A stretch of DNA of 64,000 bases, taken from the NCBI GenBank assembly GCA_019916065.1, contig CM034241.1:19917541-19981540 (forward strand). Direction: 5' to 3'. The position numbers and the translations under genes were made by a program. Origin of the DNA: Vitellaria paradoxa. Lineage: Eukaryota; Streptophyta; Magnoliopsida; Ericales; Sapotaceae. Every line of letters starts with the position of its first letter. Position 1 is the first letter of the stretch. Shown one piece after another: positions 1 through 9,431 of this stretch. The notes beneath the pieces are model-generated. The model searched no databases. It was given only the letters and a program-made list of their open reading frames with translations, and was not told the origin of the DNA.

Positions 1-363
1 CCCACTATTTCTACACCCATAGATTTCTTGGGCATTGAAAGACTTATTGAACCCACCATTTCCACATCCATAGATTTCTTGGGTGTCAAGAGACTAATTG
101 AGCCAACCATGTCCACACCTGCACTTACACTTTGGCCACATCTGAGGTTTCAAGAACCTCACTTGGCCTTTCATTCCCCAGTGTGTTTTACACCTGGAAA
201 GCATCCATATTCAATGCTTCGTGGGCCTGTAGAGAAATTTTATTTCTTAAACCATTTGTGGATGCATGGGATAGAGAGGGTGTTGGATAACACTTTTGTC
301 TTCATTTCATTTGTACATAGTAGATTAGATTTTTCATTTTCTTATTTTCATAGTTCTTTTTAA
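1..363 (+). CDS. C-terminal tail of an ORF with 17-residue repeats (partial)
   Basis: Frame 1 is open from the first base to a TAA at 361-363, so the start lies left of the window. Its first part is an in-frame tandem repeat of 51 bp: residues 1-17 and 18-34 are near-identical copies (PT-I-ST-IDFLG...RLIE), and a third degenerate copy begins at residue 35. The rest has no recognised domain and becomes F/S-rich from about base 290, where the sequence looks non-coding. Given its place upstream of a retroelement 3' non-coding region, it may be the end of an extra ORF after pol. I do not recognise the family. Confidence 0.4.
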   Translation, partial: PTISTPIDFLGIERLIEPTISTSIDFLGVKRLIEPTMSTPALTLWPHLRFQEPHLAFHSPVCFTPGKHPYSMLRGPVEKFYFLNHLWMHGIERVLDNTFVFISFVHSRLDFSFSYFHSSF

Positions 364-2522
364 TTTGATTTTCTTCCTTTATTTTATTTTTATTTCTTTT
401 TTCGTACTAACCCTTTTTCTTATCTTATTTTCATTTCATTTTGTGTCTAACCTTTTCTTTTGAATAGTTTCTTTGGTTTTCTTCAAATAAGGAATCTCTT
501 GAGGTAATACCTTTCCTCTCCTTCTTATTTAATCTTGCACTTTCAATTTTGGTACCCATCATATATAATTGTTGTTGTTGGGAGTGCTATAGAATCTAGG
601 TTGGGGGGTGTTTTGGGTGATGCCTTAAGGGGCTTGAATAATGGGTGCATGCTTGGTTTCATTTGTGCTATGTTCTTATCTGTGCCTTTTGTGGCTATTA
701 TTTCATGCTCATCATCATGCTCACTTTGCACACTACAGACCCACTTATGCATCATAGTTTTCACATTGAGGACAATGTTTAGTTTAGGTTGGGGGTAGAG
801 TTTGCATGATGACACTTTGTGCTAAAATTGTCAAATTTTTCAAAATTTGAGCATTTTTTTAGCTTAAATACATTACTTAGCACATTTATACTTGCATATT
901 GGCCCTTTTTGGTTTGGTTGATGGTGAATTTTTGTGAGAAAGTAATAAGTGAGTTTTGTTTAAGTATTAATAGAAAACATAATTCAAGTGGAGTGTGTGA
1001 TAACTTTGTGCATTTTTGGACTATCATGGAGAAGAGCTTATGTGCTTAGGAGTAAACTTTATTTGACATTGGTTACTTGAGCATCCTTGGACTAGGTGGA
1101 GACTTATACCCCGTAATGGTGAGCTTTTGAGCCTTTTATTATTTTTTTGAGGGGTTGCACATAATCACAGCTCTTTTGCTCTTCACTTTGGTTTTCAATG
1201 CACCAATTGCATCACACACACTTGCATGAGTTTCACTTGGCACATTATGAGTTGTTGTAAGCTTTGAACATGATGCTAGGCCATCTTTGCTATTGTTGGG
1301 CCTTTTTATCCTTTCTTGATATGAAATTGCCCTAGGAACCAACTTGAAGCCTTTTTAATAAAGTGTATGATAAATATATATATTTTTTCTTTGGTTCCCA
1401 CCTCATATATTGTCCCTTAACGTTATTTACACACTGTAAGCCTTACCCTCATATGTCTTAGGTTGTGAAAAGTGCCTCAATGTCAGTGATGTGAATGGGG
1501 GTTGGGAATAGAAACTTTGGAGAGCATATTGAGAGGGAATATTAGGTGGAGAATTAAGCTTATGTTTATTTCATTATTTCCAAAAAAAAAAGAGAAAAAA
1601 AAGAAAAAAAAAAGAAAAAAAAAGTCTGTTATTCATTTTTGCTTATTTAATTTTGGGACTTGTGCATTGTATTATAATTATTGAGAATGTCCCATGAGTA
1701 GTTTGTAAGTTAGCAAATAAGCTTCTTGTTGTAGTTCTTCTTGGGTTTGGAAAGGAAATGGGTAGTTTGGGACTTGTGTGCACTTGAATATCTTTATCCC
1801 AAGATATGTGCTTTGATTTCTATATCTTCCATTGTTAACCATTACCCTTGACCAAGTTACAACCAAAACAAAGACCTAGTGGATTCTAAGCAAGCAACTC
1901 TTGTATTGTGCATGTAGGGGTTTTGTGTAGTTTGTGTGGTGTGATCTTTTACACATGCATTGGAACATGGTTATGAGCTATCCACTTTGAATTTCATTTT
2001 AGTTCACTCTCTTGTTTATGGGGTTATGTGCAACTAGGATAGCATTATATGCTATTAGGAATGTGTGAACCCTTGAATGAGTGAATTTCTTTCTGAGTGG
2101 AATCCTGTGAACTTTTGAAGTCAAAACTTAGTTCCAGTTATGCTCTTGAGACCTTGTTGAATGAATGAAACAATTTTGCACACATGCTTTTTCTACTTTG
2201 ATAGTCCATGCATTTATGCTTAGCACTTGGAAATTACACATGATATTTGGATTTTGTAACTTGTTGAGCTTGAACTTAATTCATTTTTTATCTTGATCAT
2301 TCTTTGACACATTAAGACCATGCCATAGAATTTTGTGGGTAGATTCACTGCAAACCCTCACGAGACCTTACTTGTCCACTAGGGGGAACCTAGGGGTTTA
2401 AAGGGCTTGCTACACGTAGCTAAGTGTAGCCGTGTTTCCAACGAAAAGAGAAATAGGATAGCAATTGCATCTTATTTTAATAAAGAGCATTGCTAGGGAC
2501 TAGCAATGTTCAAGTTGGGGGG
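364..2522 (+). other. Non-coding 3' internal region of the LTR element, with polypurine tract
   Basis: No credible coding frame occurs here; the short open frames overlap on both strands and lack domains. Landmarks are the motif at 765-798 ('gaggacaatg' followed by a G-run), an A/G-rich low-complexity tract at 1580-1622, and the purine-rich tract ending in GGGGGG just before the LTR at 2523, which fits the plus-strand primer site. Confidence 0.55.
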
Positions 2523-2595
2523 TGTGATTACACTTGAAAAGTGTAATTACAAACTCCCTAACTCAACACTTATTCATGCATTAAAATAAGTAAAG

Positions 2596-3136
2596 GGGCA
2601 TACCCCTATGAACACACAATCACCTATATATCATATCCCAAACACAAAATCATGCATCTAAAACAAATGGGGGTAGGGACCAAACTTGTACTAAATGTCT
2701 ATTACAATTTGTTTTGGGAAAAGGCTTAATAGACATTAATCTAAGACGAATCACAGTCTCCAATTGCCGCATCAAAGTAGTTGATTTAGTAGTAGCATGA
2801 TTGAAGATTCGAGCATTCCTTTCCCTCCAGACAAAGTAGATCAGAGAAGAGAAAATCAACTTTCCCAAGAGATGAAATAAGGAACTCCCCGAGAATTGAG
2901 CTACACACCATTTGACCACGTCCTCCCAATTGGAAGCAAAGCATTGCAATCCCAATTTACCAAGGAAATAAATCCATAACCGAGCAGTATAAGGACATTG
3001 GAAAAATAAATGAGAATGAGTCTCAACACGATCATCACATAAAGCACAACAAGTTTGTCCAATAACTCCATGGGAAAGTAACTTATCCTGAGTAGACAAC
3101 CGGTTCCGAATAGCTAATTTTTTATTTACCTTTCAA
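2596..3136 (-). mobile_element. 5'-truncated LINE insertion with inverted 5' segment (twin priming)
   Basis: The insert is bounded by perfect 13-bp direct repeats AAAATAAGTAAAG at 2583-2595 and 3137-3149. Most of it is the 3' end of a LINE read on the minus strand, but no poly-T marks its left side. Instead the right side ends on the plus strand with TTTACCTTTCAAAAAA, which matches the 3' terminus of the LINE at 29365-31628 read in sense. An inverted 5' segment joined to a short sense 3' end with an A-tail, all inside one target duplication, is the known signature of twin priming. About 50 nt of the 3' UTR appears lost at the inversion point. Confidence 0.65.
2650..3119 (-). pseudogene. LINE ORF2 C-terminal zinc-binding fragment
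   Basis: The minus-strand frame encodes the plant LINE 'RT zinc-binding' region: a block of the type RLSTQDKLLSHG is followed by C-C-LC and H-HLFFQCPY, then a tryptophan- and arginine-rich tail ending in LDA. Only the last ~150 residues of ORF2 are present, so there is no RT or endonuclease. The frame enters from ...KLAIRN before the first ATG (3099), as expected of a truncated insertion. It resembles the LINE at 29365-31628 in its 3' UTR ('gggtatgccc') more than the LINEs at 4585 and 9335. Confidence 0.75.
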
Positions 3137-4584
3137 AAAATAAGTAAAGTTGAAGTTTTAGTGTTATTGTGTTACTTATACTTTTATTATTTTATTTGTA
3201 GGAAAAAGGGTAAGGATGTCGAAGTTTATAACTATGGAGAGGGCCAAGAAGATAAAGAAAAAGTCATGGTTCGAACCTCATCTTTGATGGAAAAGACTAG
3301 CCCAAAGACCCAACCAAGAGAAGGAAAGAAAGCAATGAATGAGATACTAGACGGTCCCCACCGTCACCCAGATGGTCGGGACCACAGAAAGTACAAAACT
3401 TCAGACGGTCCCGACCCCCTCTCTAAACAGTCGGGACCACCCGTGATTTACAGCAGCTACATGAAAGCTCCTCTTTTAGGGTTTTGTGGCATCTTTTTAA
3501 AGACCCATGGGACGGCTATGAAAGGGGACGCCTCTCTTTGTTTACTACACTTTAGATTGAGAGTTAGATTAGGTTTTGATTAATTTTAGAGTGATTTGTA
3601 CGCTTGGACGTGTGGATTTATGGAGGTTTTTGGAGTTTTCATCATTGTCTTCGCATTACTTGTTCATCTTTTCTTTTACATCCGAGTTACATTGTAAGTT
3701 GCACTTCGATTTACTTCGATTTATTTCGATTTACTTCGTAATATAATGTTTTGCTTGTTCCGATTCCTTTTTCGCATGATGGAATGTTCTTTTATCGTTT
3801 TTGTGATGTTTAAAGTAGTTTTAGCGTAAAACCCTAGTTCTTGGTTCAACGAATCAAGAATGGGTAGTTCACGAAAAACCTTGGGATGCTCGTAGACCCT
3901 TCGCATGGGTTGTGAGAGCTCATGCGTAAGGATCTACCGTGTTAAAATCTATTTTAACTTGTTTCGAAAACATTCGAAACTGAAAATCTTTAACCACACT
4001 CGTTTGAAGTCACTGGTATGGGTTTTCGAATATAACCGTTTACATACTTTCGAACAAGGTTAAAAATAGGTTTTGAATTCATTTCTAGTTTCGTTTGTTT
4101 GAAAAACTTTTGGAAATAAAGGTCTTTAACCATATCCGCTTGAGATCACTGGTACTGACCTTTGATTAAAATATTCTTGACACTTTTCGAATTAAACCCT
4201 AATCTAGTTTTGAATAAAAACAACCCAAGGTAAAGTAGTGAACTACCCGGACTTGAAAGTTGGATCAAGAACCTTTTTAGTATTGTGCTTGTTATTTAAT
4301 TTAATTTCTGAGTTGATTTATTCACTTTAAAATTTAGAGTAGATGCTTTGTTTGCACTTTAAAATTAAATTGAATTTATTTCATTTAGAAACTAAAACAA
4401 AAATTTGAGTTGCTAAAAAATTAGTTTAAATTAATTTAGGTTCACCTACTAATTAAGAGAATAAATCTAGAGCTTTTAACAAAGCCCTCCCTGTGTATTC
4501 GACCTCAGACTCACCGAGTTTCAAACTACGACTGCCCTCTTGTACTTGAGAAGTAGAACCCAAAACACTTTTTAGGGTCGGTCA

Positions 4585-6352
4585 TATTACTACCCCTCAA
4601 TTCTCCATTTCTATGAATGGAGTACGTGAAGGGTATTTTCATGGTGCTAGAGGTCTTCGCCAAGGTGATCCACTCTCTCCTTATCTCTTCCTCATTGCCA
4701 TGGAGTTCTTCACAAGGTTATTCAATAAGAAGGTTGAGGGAAGTGACTTTACTTACCATCCAAAGTGTTCTAAGCCCCTCATCAATCACATATGCTTTGC
4801 AGATGATTTATTCATACTTTGTACCCCTAATGATATCTCTTTTCAGATTGTTCATCAAACACTCCAAGAATTTCACAAATATTCTGGATTACAGCCCAAT
4901 GGGACCAAAAGCAAAGTTTACATGGCAAGTGTTAGCACCCAAGGCAAACTTCGCTTATGCTCAATACTTGGATTCCAGCTTGGGGAGCTTCCTGTAAAGT
5001 ATCTAGGCATCCCACTCATCTCAACAAAGCTTAAGCACGAAGATTGTAAGGAGCTCATTATAAAAGTCACCAAGAAAGTCAAGAGCTGGACTGCAAAAAG
5101 CCTCTCCTATGCTGGTAGAATGGTTCTAATCAAATCTGTTCTATTCAGTTCACAAGTTTACTGGAGCATTCACTTTATTCTCCCAAAAAGAATCTGCAAT
5201 GCCATAGAACAAGTCCTGAGAAGATATCTATGGTTGGGTGCCGAGCTAAAACAATGGGGAAGCAAGGTTGCATGGGATGAAATTTGCAAGCCAAAGAAAG
5301 AAGGAGGTCTAGGAATCCGAAGTCTTGAAGAATGGAATAAAGCATCCATGATGAGACACATTTGGGCACTATGCTCTAAAAGGCCCTCCCTTTGGGTTGA
5401 ATGGTGTCATGCCAACCTCCTAAAAGGGAAGTGTTTCTGGGAGATAAAGAAGCCATCTGATTGCTCATGGACTTGGGGGAAATTACTCAAACTTAGAGAT
5501 AAGACCATATGCTTATCCAAATATAAAGTTGGGCAAGGTAACTCAATCTCTTTGTGGTATTCAAATTGGCATCCTCTTAGGCCTTTGATTCCCAAATATG
5601 GTGCTAGGATAGCCTATGATGCCGGATTGCCTACAAAAGCAAGGGTAGACCGAATAGTTGCAAATGGGGAATGGAAGTGGCCTTTTCCATGCACTTGGGA
5701 GTTGAGGGAAATAATCCTTGAGTACCCTCCAAATTACAAACCGAGCACCATTTTGGAAGACAAGTTTATATGGAGTGTATCCAAGAATGAAGCATATGGA
5801 GTGGCTACAACATGGAATGCTATCCGTGAGAAGAGTAACAAGGTACCTTGGCATCATTTGATTTGGTTCAATCAAAATATTCCTAGGCATAGTTTCATCC
5901 TTTGGCTTGCTATTAGAGGAAGACTGTACACCAAAGATAGAATGATTAGTTGGGGCATGAGCATTGATCCAACTTGTGTAGTATGCAGAAGTGACCTTGA
6001 AACTTTGGATCACCTCTTCTTCAAGTGCTCATTTACGGCTGAGTTGAGAACTACTATTCTAAGGAAATGCTCTATTGTCAAGCCCACACAAACTTGGAAA
6101 ATGGAAGTTGCTTGGGACATGGGCAAATTCAGTGGGAAGCATCCTAGCTGTGTACTTTATAAGCTTGCTTGGGGTGGTTTGGTTTCCCACATTTGGGAAG
6201 AAAGGAACAAGAGAATCTTCAAAAGGCAATCTACACCTATGGCAACCATTGTGCATGGAATCCAAAATGAAGTTAGAAGGAAGCTATCTCAGACTCATGT
6301 CATGTTGGCTAATGTAAATTCTAATTTGCTCAATAGTTGGGGAATCCACTAG
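4585..6352 (+). pseudogene. LINE ORF2, RT C-terminal half plus zinc-binding domain
   Basis: The frame is open from the LTR border to the stop at 6352 (579 codons from the first ATG at 4613). It holds RT block GLRQGDPLSPYLF (about residues 14-26 from that ATG), the catalytic FADD (about 63-66), the thumb block PVKYLGIPL, and near the C-terminus the zinc-binding module with CVVCRS...DHLFFKC. The intact copy at 9432-13067 shows that the endonuclease and the first RT blocks are missing here. Similarity to that copy is high over the whole length. No internal stop is seen, so only the 5' half is missing, through the LTR-element insertion. Confidence 0.8.
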
Positions 6353-6445
6353 TTATTTTGTAACTTTGTATTACGGGGGAATGCCCCTAAGACATTGTAC
6401 ATAATTTCCCAATTAATCCAAAATACGCTTACTTACCAAAAAAAA
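4585..6445 (+). mobile_element. 3' half of an L1-type plant LINE
   Basis: LINE sequence resumes exactly at the end of the LTR (4585) in the RT block (R)ECITTPQFS and continues to an A-tail of 8 bases at 6438-6445 after the 3' terminus 'acttacttacc'. The abrupt start at the LTR border and the lack of a matching target duplication at 4585 mean the upstream LTR element jumped into this LINE; the LINE 5' half should lie left of the window. Right of the A-tail the satellite starts immediately. Confidence 0.75.
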
Positions 6446-7309
6446 TGCGCAAATCACGTAAAATTACAAAAAATGAGCAAAAATTTACTCTAAGCAAAAG
6501 CCCGAGTGCCAAGTTATAGCCGCTTTTAATTTGCATTCGTAGGACGCATAGAAATACAAAAAATGAAAATAAATATCATTGTAATCAGACACCCGAGCAC
6601 CAAGTTTTGGCGATTTTTAATTTCGATACATAGATCACGGAAAAATACAAAAAATAAACCAAAACAAATTGTCCTAACCTGACAACCGAGTGCTAAGTTA
6701 TAGCTGTTTTTTATTTGGATTCGTAGATTGCGTAAAAATACAAAAATGAACGCAAATATCATTGCAATCAGGCACATGTGCACCATATTTTGACTATTTT
6801 AAATTCAAATGTGCAGATCACGTAGGAATACAAAAAATGAACAAAAATATTTCTCTAACGAGACGCCCGAGTGCCAAATTATAACCGTTTTTAATTTGAA
6901 TTCGTAGATCGTGTAAAAATACATAAATTGAAGATAAATATTATTATAATCGGACACCCGAGTGCCAAGTTTTGGCCGTTTTTAACTTGAATGCGCATAT
7001 CACGTAAAAATACAAAAAATGAACAAAAACATTACGCTAACCGGACACCCGAGTGCCAAGTTATAGCCGTTTCTAATTTAGACTCGTAGATCGTGTAAAA
7101 ATATAGCAAATAAAAACAAATATCATCGTAATCGGTCACTCGAGCGCCAAGTTTTGGCCGTTCTTAATTTTAATGTACAGATCACGTAATAATACAAAAA
7201 AAGATAAAAAACATTACTCTAACCGGACACCCGAGTGCCAAGTTATAACCATTTCCAATTTGGACTCGTAGATCGCATAAAAATATAGTAAGTAAAAACA
7301 AATATCATT
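6446..7309. repeat. Satellite array, ~90-bp monomers alternating in ~180-bp dimers
   Basis: The phrase 'ga(g)tgccaagtt' recurs about every 90 bp (near 6506, 6594, 6687, 6869, 6960, 7049, 7142, 7231). Monomers alternate between a type continuing 'atagccg' and one continuing 'ttggccg', so the real period is a dimer of about 180 bp. Each monomer also has 'cgtagatc(g/a)cgtaaaaatac' and an A-rich stretch. No coding potential. The same monomer order occurs in 14991-15858 and 27610-29364. Confidence 0.85.
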
Positions 7310-8048
7310 CGCCTTCGACATTCCTATGTCTAAGTTGTCAAAACCTTTTAAACATAAGACTAGGAAATCTAGAAATTATTCCTACAAACCTAGAAAAAGA
7401 AAACCTCCAAAGGATTTCTATAAACCCTCTATTCCGACTTCTAGATATAAGTCTAGATTCAAAAAATCTCGAGCTCCAATTCGCTGTTGGAAATGCGGAA
7501 AACTTGGCCATTTTGCCAACAAATGTTCTTTTAAGAAAAAAATCCAAGAACTTCATATAGATGAAGACTCTAAGCAGAAAATTCTAGCTCTCGTGTTAGA
7601 ATCAAATCCACCTTCGGATAATGAAGATAGTCAAGAACCTCTAGAATATGAATATTCTAGTGATAGCTCGCGGAGTGACTGTCATTGTAAAACTTCTAGT
7701 GAAATTGATACTGATATAGCAGCCATGCAAAGGATGGAAATTTCTGTCTTAACCCAAAATCAAGATGATTTGATCACTCTGGCCTCTAAGATCCAGAATC
7801 CAGAACTTCAAAGGCAAATTCTTACCTCTATTATAGAACCATCTGGTCAATCTTCCAATTATAAACCAGAAGGTTATAGTATGAAGGAAGTAGTTAGGCG
7901 TCTTAGTTTAGACCCTCTACAGTCCTTTCAACCTGTTTCTATTCAGGATCTTAAAAGAGAAATCAATCTTCTTAAAACAGAGATTAGCGCTCTCAAAGCA
8001 GAATCTCATCAGACCCAACAAAGACTTTCACGTCTAGGTTCAAGTTGA
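7310..8048 (+). pseudogene. Endogenous pararetrovirus (Caulimoviridae-like) coat-protein-type fragment
   Basis: The frame is open from the satellite border to TGA at 8046-8048 and has no start codon of its own: the first in-frame ATG is at 7326, and open codons precede it. It encodes a very basic K/R/S/Y-rich stretch, then a CCHC zinc knuckle (CWKCGKLGHFANKC, roughly 54-67 residues after that ATG), then an acidic region and a coiled-coil-like C-terminus. This order (basic arm, zinc knuckle, acidic tail) is that of the nucleic-acid-binding end of caulimovirid coat proteins. No movement protein, protease or RT is attached, so it is an isolated fragment and not a functional genome. A Ty3 gag origin is the alternative. 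Confidence 0.6.
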
Positions 8049-8612
8049 TGAGTTTCTCATGCTTAAGGATTCAAAACAAATAATTAGAGCTACTAAAAAA
8101 ATATAGATATGAAAAACATGTGAGATTAATTTCAACCACTCAACAAAGAAAGCTAAAGGCTCAAATCTCACAAGGCTAGTCTCCACTTATTAGAGAATAA
8201 ATATATGCATTTCTTAAGTCAAACTTATGTCCCAAGAGTTCATACTCACACAATTTCTTAATGCACAATTTAATTTCACACAACTTCAAAAGTGTTGAAA
8301 CTATGAACTCCATGTTGACATTTAAGGCTTAAAGGATAAATCACAAGCAATTCTCAAGAATGAGCATTAATCAACCATGTACATGCTTTGAATCAAGTCA
8401 AGAACTAAAAAGAAACTTCATTTCATTTCATTCCACTTCAAGTTTCACAAAAAGTTCATATTTAGCCTTTGATTACAAAAACATGTCAGTGCTCACATCA
8501 CAGGCTTACTACAAGTCAAAAAATCCTAAAATAAAGTAACAAAATTAACTAAAATCAAAAAGTACTACAACTCCTATCTTGGTGACAACCAAAACAAAAC
8601 AGCTCCTAAGAT
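8046..8612 (-). other. Non-coding stretch downstream of the aORF (unit 1)
   Basis: AT-rich sequence lies between the pararetrovirus fragment and the aORF stop. Read on the minus strand it is the 3' non-coding region of the Athila-type element. It matches 16578-17151 with scattered base substitutions. No LTR, polypurine tract or gene is visible. Confidence 0.5.
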
Positions 8613-9334
8613 CTAAGAGCCAAGTGGAGGGTCCTCGGATGGTCCTGATGAAGTCCCAGCAGTTGTAGAAGAAAGCAGTAGCTCCAGCTTGGCCTCAATG
8701 GCTGCAATCCTCTTCTCTTGGCTTTGGAGTTCTTGCTTGATAAAGTACTGGTCACCCTTAATCTCTCCAAGCTTGACCTTCACTTCATCCCAATTCTCTA
8801 GCATTTTCTCCATAAATTCCTCAGTTGTGATCCATTCTTTCTTCTTCTTATGACTTGCACTTCTTTCCCTTGAAGATGCAGTGATATGCCCCATCGGCTT
8901 GGCCACTTGCTCCCCTAGTTCAGTTGTGACCTTCTTCTTGCAGACAAATTTGGTGATGAATCCAGCAAATGATAGCCCATTGACCCCTTTTCTTATCTTG
9001 GATGCCTCAGCCATGTTCTCCCAAATGAGCTGCCCTATTTCCACCTTCAATCCCTTGTCAATTGCATACAAAAGTACGCCCCTCTCATAACTCAACTCAG
9101 AAGTGTTCATCACTGGATTGAGTTGTGAACATGCCAAGAAGTGCAATGAGTTGAACTTTGAGTTCAACCTATTCTTAGCAATCTTCTTCTTGTGGCCCTA
9201 CTCAGCTTTGGGGTTTCCAGTTAACACCTTGGCCAATGCATCTTTGTCAAGAGCTTCCTCAATTGAGAATGGGAATTGAGGTTGCTTTTCCTCCTTCAAT
9301 CCAAAAAACTTCCTCACATCCTTAGGAGAGACTT
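8613..9334 (-). pseudogene. aORF of the Athila-type element, C-terminal part (unit 1)
   Basis: This is the 3' portion of the extra ORF whose 5' portion is at 13344-14000; a LINE separates them. A TAG at 9197-9199 (Trp codon in the sister copy) also breaks the frame. The C-terminus has a K/E-rich heptad pattern ending in an A-I-E-A-K-L-E-L-L-L segment, which looks like a coiled coil. The central part resembles the 'putative plant transposon protein' region often found as an additional ORF in plant Ty3 elements; its function is unknown. It is clearly inactive here. See 17152-18549 for the uninterrupted sister copy. Confidence 0.65.
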
Positions 9335-9431
9335 TTTTTTTTTTTTTTTGGTAAGTAAGCGTATTTTGGATTAACGGGAAATTATGTACAATGTCTTGGG
9401 GGCATTCCCCCGTAGTGCAATTACATGACAA

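Larger units (their letters stand above)
1..4584 (+). mobile_element. 3' part of an Athila/Tat-type Ty3 LTR retrotransposon
   Basis: The window opens inside an LTR retrotransposon on the plus strand. Seen in order: the tail of an open frame (1-363), a long non-coding 3' internal region with a 'ttgaggacaatg' motif followed by a G-run (765-798), a purine-rich tract ending in six Gs (about 2512-2522), and an LTR running from TGTGATTACAC at 2523 to GGTCGGTCA at 4584. The G-run behind a 'gaggacaatg' motif is typical of the region after pol in plant Athila/Tat elements. The 5' LTR, gag and pol lie left of the window. Directly right of the LTR a LINE resumes at a conserved RT block, so this element is inserted into that LINE. 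Lineage is inferred from non-coding features only. Confidence 0.7.
2523..4584 (+). repeat. 3' LTR of the Athila/Tat-type element (interrupted by a LINE)
   Basis: It starts with TGTGATTACAC, which forms a short inverted repeat with AGTGTAATTACA, right after the polypurine tract, and ends in GGTCGGTCA. The last ~150 bp (acctactaattaagag ... gggtcggtca) closely match the end of the solo LTR at 44404-46351, which has a verified target duplication; this fixes the 3' boundary here. Without the 541-bp LINE and its 13-bp target duplication the LTR is about 1.5 kb. Inside are two copies of a ~134-bp unit ('ctttaaccacactcg...cactggta' near 3988 and 4122). Confidence 0.7.

Noticed and set aside
28..363. 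Complete 111-aa gene starting at ATG 28
   Set aside because: The frame is open before the ATG and the ATG lies inside a 17-residue repeat, so it is an internal codon of a longer frame cut by the window edge.
3161..3583. 140-aa plus-strand ORF
   Set aside because: It lies inside the 3' LTR, has no domain, and its composition is like the rest of the LTR.
6446..7309. CRISPR-like array
   Set aside because: Repeats are contiguous ~90-bp monomers without unique spacers, in a plant nuclear context; it is a satellite.
9198..9431. Separate 77-aa minus-strand gene
   Set aside because: It is a chance fusion of the LINE 3' UTR and A-tail (lysine run) with the aORF, bounded by the nonsense codon at 9197-9199.
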